From NCBI RefSeq assembly GCF_901709675.1, contig NC_051088.1, positions 24,897,193-24,961,192 on the forward strand: a stretch of 64,000 bases of DNA, read 5' to 3'. The position numbers and the translations under genes were made by a program. Source of the stretch: Syngnathus acus (taxonomy: Eukaryota; Chordata; Actinopteri; Syngnathiformes; Syngnathidae). The first letter of the stretch is position 1. Each line of letters starts with the position of its first letter. A model generated the notes under the pieces. The model had not been told where the DNA came from and did not search any database. It was given only the letters and a program-made list of their open reading frames with translations. Shown here piece after piece: positions 46,321-64,000 of the stretch.

Positions 46321-48331
46321 ATGCTTCCTCGAGCTGCGAAATTGCCGTTCGTTCCCGTTATGATGCTGATTGTCGCAATGACGCAAATCCGGGCAGCACC
46401 CGCAGAAAAAGGTAACGAAGCTAAATCTTCCTGTTGTTTCTTTTGTTTTTTACTCATCCCAAATCGACAAGATCCTGATTTGACCCTTTCTCTTCCCCTA
46501 GATCCGCTGAAACCTCCAACTCATCTTTCCACTCGTCTTCATTCGTCAGCTGAACCCCCAAGGTCTGGTCAAAGCGAGTTCCTCAAACACTGGCGTCTAA
46601 ACAGCAGAGCATCTGGGGCAGAAGGAACGAGACGAGGAGACCGAACCACTTCGCGAACATTTACTGCCGGCATGAGATACCATCCTGGGATGGATGGTTC
46701 TGAGAAGCGGGGCCAGATACTTAAGATGCTCTCGGTCCTGGAGAGGATGCACCGGACGTTCAACAGCACGCTGAAGACAAGGATCACCTTCCTGCCAAGA
46801 GGTTAAACATGTTCACACTTCCTGTCATTATGAGAGAAAAGGCTTGGAAAACGCATCAGACTCCAGGGGGATTATTTCCAAAGGACAAATTCATAGTTTG
46901 GATTTGAAATGTAATTTTTGTGACGGCAGTCCTGGAAACTTTCTGACATGCCCTCGTAACGTGTCAATGTTAATCGACGGCAGCCATTTGCACTTTTCAC
47001 AACACTAACTTACCAGGGCGCCTCTGCCCTTAGTGGCTGTTCATGTGGTGACCTCGTCCGATTTTCAAGATTTTTTGACACATATATTGCTATCATAACA
47101 CGTAATCTGTGATATACATACATAAATTGAGTGTCAAAGTGTTGACTCCGCTATGGCGCCATTTTGACTTTAATACGGTGCACTGCTACCCTCTGCTGGC
47201 AGTTGGGCGCATTACCACTCTTTAAAGCGCTTGCAATTTCAAGGGCCAGCGCATCGGACCAATGAAAAAGCATAAAACTGGACCTTGTCAATTCATGTTT
47301 TGATTCGAATGGGTTTCTTCAGTCGTTCTTGACATTTAATGAATTAACGACCATTTATTAGCTTCTGAGTAATGATCTTGGGGCTAATAAGACCAAGTGC
47401 GTTGAAATTGTCCTACTGGGCATGATATGAAACTACCTGCACAATGAAGTCATGTTTTTTTTTTCTTTGCAGCAAATGCAAGAAATTCAGGACGGAAAAA
47501 TAAAATGGTAGGTCCCTTTTGATTTTATCCTTCCATTTTCTACATCACATTGACACATTTTCAAAAATAGTTTGGGACTGTTCTAAATGACGATTGTTTG
47601 ACCTTGGCTGGCGGAGATCAACCAAGCTGACAGAAGCTCATTTGAGTTCAAGCCTCATTTTCAACTTGTCTTTCATGGTCTTATGATGAGGCTGCAGCGA
47701 TGTTGACCACCTCCCCGCCAGCGGCTGCCAATAGCACCGCTTCCGGAGCGAGTGCCGGCGTAGTCGTCCCCAGCCTTACCGGCCGCAACCTCCGCAAGTC
47801 GCTCCCAACGCAGTCGAAGAAGACAAACAAAAGAGGTAACAATCAACAATCGGACTCCTCGAAAATGCCATGTTAGCATTAGCATGTCAATGGCTTTTCG
47901 CTACGTTTGTTAGCATTAAGGCAAGATGACTTTCCCATGGCAAAGTTGTGTTTTTCGTCTCATGTTCACAGTTTCATATTTATAAACTTCATCTGGAAGT
48001 GGCATCAAACAGTTTGAAGCCTCTTTTTTTGATGAATCGTTCAATATTTGCTACTTTTACAGCACTCGTATCTTGAGTTTAAAATCACGCGCATCTCAAG
48101 GCAACACTGCAAAGTAGAAAAATCGCAATATAATCAACTTCTCAGTAGCTGTGAAGTCAAACTACACAGTGATGGAAAAACACACATTTGGAATCGAAAA
48201 GAATGTTTGCTGATGCAAACAAAACTTGTGTTCTTGTAGCATCATTGTCTACAAGTTTTTTATTGATTTCTTTTGAATGACTATTTTTTTCTTCAACAGT
48301 GTGTTTCTGGAAGTACTGCTCCCAGAACTGA
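46321..48331 (+). CDS. urp2: Urotensin-II-related peptide 2 precursor
   Basis: Five coding exons, about 200 aa: 46321-46411, 46502-46801, 47473-47507, 47691-47835, 48300-48331. Exon 1 gives a signal peptide: [20 protein letters not shown] with likely cleavage near IRAAPA. The last exon completes [10 protein letters not shown], preceded by the dibasic site KKTNKR, and is followed at once by TGA. The CFWKYC ring is the urotensin-II core, and [10 protein letters not shown] is the URP2 peptide described in teleosts. In zebrafish it is made by spinal CSF-contacting neurons and acts through a urotensin-II receptor on axial muscle to straighten the body axis. Exons 2-4 are weakly conserved spacer, as usual in this family. 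The exon 3/4 junction is uncertain: the donor at 47508 (GTAGGT) with acceptor after 47690, or the donor at 47512 with acceptor after 47697; both keep frame. The exon 2 donor (GTTAAA) is weak. Confidence 0.88.
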
Positions 48332-48834
48332 GCTCCCAGCGTTTCACCTGTGAGCCTCATTTCCCTCCTCCCCTCCTCCATCCATCTATCCATCCATTCA
48401 AGGTCATGACCTTTGCTTTGTCCTCGTGAAAGAAAACAAAAAAAAAAGTGAACTATTGCTTTACCAAAGTGTCTCATAGCTCCTGGAAAATTTCAATTTG
48501 GCCACTATTCTCCATGCATCCATCCTGTCAACCAAGCAAGCAAGCAAGCAGTTTCCATTCCATACCTATGCTCTGGGCTCGCGTTTGACCTCTGCGTGCT
48601 AGGCAACAGTTGCTCAGACATCAGCAGCAGGCCCCGGGCGGGGCCTTCCACCGCGACGGCGCCAATACCGACTTAGACCTTTTCATCCGACTCGTTAATT
48701 AACAAAACTGACCGATCAAAGAAGACGATGTGTGCTCAAGGCTAAGCACATGGATAAAGAAATCCCCGTTTAATACCACCCCGCCCGCCTAAAGACAGAT
48801 GCACATTGCTTTTTTTATGTGTATGCCTTCTTGA

Positions 48835-48840
48835 AATAAA
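48835..48840 (+). terminator. Candidate polyadenylation signal of urp2
   Basis: AATAAA about 500 bp after the urp2 stop codon, followed by GTGCTTCTAC. It is the first perfect signal downstream. Use is inferred. Confidence 0.5.
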
Positions 48841-50085
48841 GTGCTTCTACAACATGCCAACGACAACAGAAACTAATCTTATGTTTTAATGTCTTTCTTT
48901 TAACGTCATTGTTTTCGCTGAATGACTCAAAAGTTCAGAAAGTTGATTAGCAACTCCACAAAAAAGGGCATACGAGTTCACCAAACATAAAACGACAACA
49001 ATGTTCCACTGTCTTGTCAAATTGTCTGAAAAAGGGTTGCAGCTAACAGTATTAATAATCAAGTCATCTGTTGATTATTTTGTGGATCAATCAATGAATA
49101 TTTTGTTTAAAACCCCATTCCATCCTATTAATCTAAAATAGAATATTATTTCCAATACACAAACATGAATGAATTATATTTGTTTGGTTCGTAACATGTC
49201 AGAAAACAGGCATACATGTTGCTCATCGTTTTTTCAAAAAAAAAAGCAAATGTTCTATTTTGATTCAAAACAAAGATAATCAGTGTTTTTATGCAGAGCT
49301 ACAAAAATTGGAGAAAATGTATTATTGAAAACTTGAAATTCTGGACGAAATTAAAAAATAGATCCAAATGAGTTATGATCAAACATAATAATCAAATAAT
49401 TTCATAATAGACAAGTTGTCAATTAATCAATTCACCTATTTGCATCTTGATACGGCACACCTGTGAAGGATTATCTCGGCAAAAATGCTCAGTAACACAA
49501 GTTTGGACATATTGGTGAACAATTTTTGAAAACAAATTCTCCTGGCATTTCAAATGCTCTATTCCAATACAAAACAACCTTCAGGCATGTAGAAGCTCGT
49601 TAAATTGACATATATCCCGAGCCAGATTTGTTTTTTTCTTTCTTCCCCGCAACAAAAACGACCCAATCACTGTATTTGTGGTGTGACTTTACAGAGTGTC
49701 GAAAGCGTTGTAGTGGTGGCTGTACATTCCTCGTGTGGATGTTTCTATGGTAACAGATAAGAGTGTTTGCTGTTTGGATGAGTAAACTGTGCTTCATTAC
49801 ATTCAGAGCGTTTCACTGCCACTGTTGCCCCGGTGATGAGTGTGTGTGTGTGTCTGTACATGCTTCTATGAGTGTGGAGAGAGAGGTGTTAAATACACAG
49901 CATAGAATTATTCAGCATTCATTGAGCTACAGCACAGAATCGTGTCGTCGTCCCAAATTATTCCAAAAAGAAGCAGGTGGAATCATTTCGCTTTCAGGTG
50001 GGAAATTTCAACAATGCCAGTTGCTCAATATTCACCAAAAAAGCAATCAGGTCGGAAGGATGAGTCACACACTATGGTGAAAATA

Positions 50086-50168
50086 AAAAAGTGAATGATT
50101 TATTATTCTTTTAAATGGACTGTATAAAAAAAGTGAATGATGTATGATCTTTTTAAATGGACTGTATA
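50086..50168. repeat. Short tandem duplication
   Basis: AAGTGAATGATTTATTATTC plus TTTTAAATGGACTGTATAAA is followed at once by a second copy, AAGTGAATGATGTATGATCT plus TTTTAAATGGACTGTATA. The unit is about 43 bp with few differences. Confidence 0.85.
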
Positions 50169-50635
50169 TTCGTCGCCTTCTGACAATCTTTTCCTCTTAT
50201 TGTTTGCGAAACCAAATTGTCTCATTCATGTCACACTATACTATTGTGTCAAATCCTCAATCGATATTTTACGATTAGACTTTTTAGTTGATAAAAATGC
50301 ATGGACATTAGATTATGCCTAGGACTAGAAGATTTTCAAGATTACTTTTAAGTAATGCAGGTTAAGTCCATAAATGTAACCCAACACAAATACAATTATA
50401 CATTTTCTAAAATTGTCTGTAACAAAGAAAATAATTCACGAATCAAACTGACTGACCTGACCAGAAAGGAATGGGCGCCATTTTTTTCAGCAGCGGATTT
50501 ATCACACAAATGCAAAGTATGGCTCTTTTCACTGGCACAGTGACATAATACTTGATTCATTCCAAAAAAAATAAAACTTGCCGATGTATTAAATTCCGAA
50601 ACTCTAACGGTTCCCTCACACTGAATCCTCTAAAT

Positions 50636-51165
50636 TAGTGGTGTCCAAACTACGGCCCGCGGGCCAACTGCGGCCCGCGGTCCAGTTTTTATTGGCCCGC
50701 AGCAAATTCTGAAAACATAATTGAACGTGGCCCGCACAACACCTTGAGCACTTCTCAGTTTCCACACTAGATGGAGCCCGCCACACAAAGCGCTTGACGT
50801 CCGATTAGCCCCCCCCCGGAAGAGAAGCGAACGCGCAGCGTTTGATTTGACGTCACACTAGCCGCCTCCCCCCCCCCCCCCCGGGAGAGAAGCGAACGCG
50901 CTGCGCTCGACGTCCGATTAGCCCCCCCCCCGGAAGAGAAGGTAACGCGCAGCGTTGGACGTCCCACTAGCACCCCCCCCCCCCCCCCCCCCGGAAGAGA
51001 AGGTAACGCGCAGCGTTGGACGTCCCACTAGCCCACCCCCCGGAAGAGAAGGGAACGCGCAGCGTTGGACGTCCCAATAGCACCCCCCCCCCGGGAAATA
51101 TTGGCCCCCGGGCCCCTTCACGTTACTAAATATGGCCCTCCTTGCAAAAAGTTTGGACACCCCTA
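50636..51165. mobile_element. Non-autonomous hAT transposon with internal GC-rich tandem repeat
   Basis: Inverted ends TAGTGGTGTCCAAACT and (reverse complement of the far end) TAGGGGTGTCCAAACT differ at one base. Both sides carry the 8-bp direct repeat CTCTAAAT (50628-50635 and 51166-51173), the target duplication length of hAT transposases. There is no transposase ORF. The interior begins with GCCCGCGGGCC-type sequence and holds about five copies of a roughly 50-bp unit (poly-C, GGAAGAGAAG, GAACGCGCAGCGTT, GACGTCC) between about 50800 and 51090. Confidence 0.9.
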
Positions 51166-51384
51166 CTCTAAATTGTCCATACACTGCAAAAAGTTTTATA
51201 AATAGTCTATGCAAATGGAGCTCTGCATATTTTCAAATACGCATCATTTTGAGCACAAAAAAGCAATATGAGACGTGTGTGAATGCTTGATTGTTAATAA
51301 AATGCACCCAGCGATTGGATGGCGACCAATCTTGCCGTATCCTGCTTCTCTCGCCAAAAGTCATTTTCGGTTTATGGAAGCCTG

Positions 51385-54074
<2,690 letters not shown>

Positions 54075-56397
54075 GTTTGAGGGCAGTAGAACAAGACGCC
54101 CTGGATTACAATGGTACACAGCACCTGTTGGACCAGTAGTGACGTGGTTGGTTGGATTTCTGGGAATGTTGCTTGGGGACTTGAGCAACACATGCCATGA
54201 AGGTGCCGCGCGCACACGCGCTTCTGTTTGATTGCATTCTTACTGGCATGAGTCGCTTGTGCATTCCTATCATGTCACCACACACCAGACCAAACAAACA
54301 ACCACACTACGGGAAATCAAATTTTCATTACCACCCCTCAAACAATTCTCAAATCAATATAAGACATTCTAGACACCAAAATGGGAAACTAACAAACAAA
54401 GTGGACATAATTATGAGACATGCTGGGACAAAAAAGAAGGATGGGATCATTATGGGACAGAGCAGGGGGGACACAATAGGGGACATTATGGGGCACGATA
54501 GGAAACTCTCTGGGACGGAGAGTCAATAGGTGACTGTAAAAAAAAAAAAATGGGCACGGTGAGATTTGAAAGGACACGATGGAGGAGGGGGGGGGGGGGG
54601 GCGGAATCATACAGAATGTGACAACAGTAGAGCACATTATGGGAGACTAAGGCACAAAATCATTTCCATCCAGGGAACATGACAACAGATCATTCCAATC
54701 CGCTACATACATTTCTTATTTTCTCAAAACTTTCAAGTACTTCCTGTCACAGATAACTATCGCACTCAAATAGCAAGGGAAAGTACGTCAACATTAGAGT
54801 GGAAAGATTTTATTGTTTGTGACTCATAAGTAACTTGTCACTCTCTACCTATTTTTTGTATGGCTCGAGATTGTAAATGTCAAAGTTGCATTGTTGTGTC
54901 TCATTGCATGGCATGCAAGCAAGCAACCGTGTCAAAAGCGCAGTGATCGTGGCGACGACGACTGTGTAAACATGGCGCCCCCTCTGGACGCATCTGGAAG
55001 ACTGACTTAAAGAAATACACAAAAGTAACACACTAGCCGAGTGGTGGAATGTGCAAAACAGCCAAGGGGTGGGCAAACCTTTGTGCTCACTTTTATTTAA
55101 TAAATAAAAAAATAAAAAGACGAATGGGTCGGGTCATCAGACGAGGATAGATTTAAAAATGTCATTAAAAAGTAAAACATGTAAAACCTGAATTATACAA
55201 ATAAAATAAAATTTTCTTATTTTAATATATTATTTATTAATACATTGTAATCTACAGCGAATTTAAACGTATAATTGAATAACAACATTTTCCATGTTGA
55301 ATTCGCCATGGAGGAATTCACCTATTAACATTTTTTGCGTGACCTCAAAAGTAGTCATTAGTGTCAAGTAAGAATGTTAACTGTTGGAAAGTCTTTCCCG
55401 TTTTGCTCTGCTGAGTGGCTGTTAAAAAGCAGAATCAAATAATGGGCAAGTTATTGATTTTTTAAGAAGGGTTTGAAATTTAATTTTAAATGTTTTAGAT
55501 CACAACGCTGGTCTACAGCATATTTTAAATTACAGATGCTTAATGAGTCCTGAAAAGTATTTTTGACACAAATTCAAATCAAAAAAAGTCAATTACTTTC
55601 TAGCATATTAAGGTTTGGCAATATTTTCATTTTTATGTTTGACCTAGAAAAGCTTACGCAATACGAATTTAATCGTTACTTGTCATTTGTAGCTATGACA
55701 TCACAGTAAAAAAGAGAACAAAGTAGGGCCGATTCGGAATCAGTGTAAAAAATGTATCTCTAAAAGTTTACTTGCATCTCTGATTAAAAAAATGTAGTAA
55801 ACATTTGTTGACCAGAAATGATCATTCTTTACAGCTCAAACTACTAATATAGGCAACTGCAAACATAATTACTTGTAAGGTTCTTGGTAAATGGAGCCAT
55901 TTTTGCAATACTTTCTTAATAAATCAAATAACCAATTATTCGATTCCATAAAAAAATAAATCCAATTCAAATTTAGGAGGAGGGAAAAAAGGGTAACTCA
56001 TTCTTACGAATTTTAAAATACTCTTTATCAAAAAAAGCCCTGAGCCCAAATTTGCCCACCCATCGTCAATGTGCAGTGCTTTAACAACTATGCAAGCCTG
56101 AACACTTTCAGGTTTCCATTTTTGTTCTGAAGAAATGATCATGCTAAAGCTAATGACCAAAAGGGAATTCTGCCTCCATTGAGAAATCAGAAACGTTCCA
56201 TCTTCCTTTAGAAAGGTGATTGAAGATTGGACAAAAATATTGGCTTCTGTCAGGCAGCAATGTGGCTAACCAGCACATCATTATTGCACGTAGCGCCTCT
56301 TTGTGGCCTGTATTCATCATTGGTGGTCTTCAGATGAAAATTTCTTTCAGCGTCTGTGGGAACAAAGTTGTCCTCCTCCTCACCGCCAGTCACGTGG
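54075..56397. other. Intergenic between srms 3' end and ptk6 5' end
   Basis: Contains the ptk6 promoter side, a purine-rich GGGACA-word region (about 54400-54660) with a 15-G run near 54588-54602, and a candidate hAT element at 55056-56067. No coding exon is supported. Confidence 0.5.
55056..56067. mobile_element. Candidate non-autonomous hAT-like element
   Basis: One side has AGGGGTGGGCAAACCTTTGT, and the far side in reverse complement has TGGGTGGGCAAATTTGGG. The outer sequence on both sides contains the same 8-mer AATGTGCA (55048-55055 and 56068-56075), which fits a hAT target duplication. The outermost bases of the two ends do not align well, so the exact borders are doubtful. The interior is AT-rich with no transposase ORF. 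Confidence 0.55.
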
Positions 56398-62269
<5,872 letters not shown>

Positions 62270-62700
62270 GACCTCCGGATCTCACAAGCGTCCTTCAAGC
62301 GTTGAACGCGAGCCCCCGCAGCCCAGCAGAAGCGAAGCAGCACAGAAGCAGCCGCCCCGCGCGCCCTGCTGCTCTCCTGCGCGGCCGGCCGGGATGAAGC
62401 ATTGTTCCGGCCCAGCGGCAGCGCGCTCCAGATGAGCCGGACCGACCGGTTTTTCTCCCGAGCGCATGGACGCGAGCCGCCGTGGGAATGCGGAAGCAAG
62501 CGGTCGAGGACATCCGAGGTGGCAGCTTCGGGCTCGGGCTCAGTTTTCGACCGACTGACAGGCGTGTGGATGAAGATGGCGTGCGTTCACGCGCGTCCTT
62601 TGAAGTATTTGGGTCACGCGTGCGTGACACCTGACAGGTGCGTGCGTGCGCGGGCACATGGGCGGGCGCGCAGCTTACAAACAATGAGCAACGATCCTTT
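62270..62700 (-). promoter_or_regulatory. GC-rich 5' flank of srms
   Basis: CpG-rich stretch directly upstream of the srms start codon, in sharp contrast with the AT-rich surroundings. It probably contains the promoter and 5' UTR. No single element can be named. Confidence 0.4.
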
Positions 62701-64000
62701 TCACGATGACGTCACACATTCTCCCGACTGGCAAAAAGTCGGATTGGACGAATTCTTGTCTGATTATTCTCTCAACATTCCCATTTTTTGCAAGTCAAAG
62801 GATACGTGGTCTTTATGGTCCTGAAACCCCGTTAAAAAGCGTTCATCTCAACCGAATTATATTGCTTTTGTTGTAAAAGACAAAAGAACTGAGCTGGTTA
62901 GGACAGTTTTTATTAGCATTAGTATATTTAACTTTGTCTTGTACATTTCAGGAGGTCCGAAGAAAAAACAAAATGTTCCAAGTGACAGCACATTGAAAAT
63001 AAAGTCACCATTAGATTGTTGACATGATATGTTCTCTTTGACAAAACACAACATAAAGTCTCATTTACATATATGAACACATTAGGTCCACTGTTGTATG
63101 AAACCGAGAAAGACAATAAATAGAAAATGGTATCAAAGAGGGCAGCAAATGAGTTTGTACAAAACTTTGTGTTGTTTTTGTTTCCTGAGGTTGACGTGTG
63201 TCGTCTGCACCCTTCTCGATCGCTAAATATACGAATAGACCTCCAAAGTGGGTCTCAATGGCTTTTCATTCTCTCACACCCATCGGTGTGTGTATGAGTG
63301 TCTACAGAACTGAGCCCCTCCGACCAAAAAAGATCATAATAATGAAAGATGCTTCTTGTTTCATTTCTTCACCCACAACTGGCACCCAACTAGCTGTTAG
63401 CATCCTAGATTAATGAATGGGTAGATGAGAGCAGATTAATAGCATTAATAGCACACACATGGGGAAATTCCTATGGCTTCATGCTAAAAGGCATTGACGA
63501 TCCCTAATGTATACAGTACATGGTTAGACGCTAGCTACCCGTTTGTATCCTTTAGTCAAGAACTGTCGAGAAATGCACCATTATTGTTCCCTCGGTGACC
63601 CGTGGCTAAACGCTAACAAGCGGTTAGATCTAACTGATGCATAGCTGGACGCTAGCCAGATGTTGACGACAACCAAAATCTGTATTTATTTATTTATCTG
63701 CAAAAGTACATCGGTTGGGGCTCTCGTTGGATAAGTGGGTGTGCTCGTTGAGAAGCCGCTTGGCTAGCTAGCTAGCTAGCAAATGCAAACAAAGGGCATG
63801 TATCCTGTGGCTAAATACCAACAGCAGTTAGCATCACTTAGTCAGTAAAAAAATGATTGGCACAACCTCTGCAATTTATGGCTAGATGTTATGACCCCGA
63901 CAGATGCCTCTAAAATCCTCCATCCGCCAATTGACCGCTTAAAGACCTATTCTACTACCCACACGGATCTTCTCACCAATCGGCATTCACGCTAGTTTTT
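62701..64000. other. Gene-free right edge
   Basis: No supportable exon. AT-rich sequence passes into a zone (about 63510-63900) with repeated GTTAGACGCTAGC / GCTAAACGCTAAC words and a GCTAGCTAGCTAGCTAGC run near 63762-63780. Confidence 0.5.

Larger units (their letters stand above)
48332..51384. other. Intergenic between urp2 and ptk6 (tail to tail)
   Basis: Contains the urp2 3' UTR, simple repeats (CCAT units near 48378-48398 and CAAG units near 48533-48549), a short tandem duplication at 50086-50168 and a hAT element at 50636-51165. No coding exon is supported. Confidence 0.5.

Noticed and set aside
50800-51090. Repeat-spacer pattern resembling an array
   Set aside because: Not a CRISPR: repeats are contiguous, C-rich and lie inside a hAT element in a vertebrate genome.

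Overview
This window is vertebrate nuclear DNA, most likely from a ray-finned (teleost) fish. All genes are split by short GT-AG introns. Intergenic DNA is AT-rich, full of CA/TG microsatellites, and carries LINE-tail, SINE-like and hAT-type repeats of the kind common in teleosts. One gene encodes the URP2 peptide [10 protein letters not shown], known from fish. I saw no prokaryotic operon, CRISPR array or new multi-gene system. Exon models were built by hand: splice sites and reading phase were checked, and family names rest on remembered protein families, not a search.

Layout. (1) 0.47-3.42 kb, plus: stk24 (MST3), a GCK-III Ser/Thr kinase, 11 coding exons, complete. (2) 5.54-9.98 kb, minus: donson, a replication-initiation factor, 12 exons, complete, convergent with stk24. 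(3) 11.34-18.62 kb, minus: runx1, proximal-promoter (MVFLWDAKY) isoform, 8 coding exons, with an extra 76-bp intron inside the exon that is a single 254-nt exon in human. (4) 18.6-46.3 kb: about 27.7 kb with no protein-coding exon I can support, probably the runx1 upstream regulatory domain. It holds a minus-strand hairpin at 35.6 kb matching miR-802, a microRNA that also lies near RUNX1 in mammals. (5) 46.32-48.33 kb, plus: urp2, a urotensin-II-related peptide precursor, 5 exons. (6) 48.3-51.4 kb: gene-free, with a clear non-autonomous hAT element bounded by an 8-bp target duplication. (7) 51.39-54.07 kb and 56.40-62.27 kb, both minus: ptk6-like and srms-like non-receptor tyrosine kinases (SH3-SH2-kinase), tandem and in the same order as human SRMS-PTK6. 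(8) 62.3-64 kb: GC-rich srms promoter region, then repeats.

The genes are independent transcription units, not a pathway. Themes are signalling kinases (stk24, ptk6, srms), replication (donson), haematopoietic transcription (runx1 with miR-802 upstream) and a neuropeptide (urp2). The most useful points for a second look are the miR-802 hairpin, the intron interrupting the Runt-domain exon, two GC-AG introns in ptk6, in-frame repeats in srms (21-bp unit) and donson (Asp tract), and two hAT-like elements.
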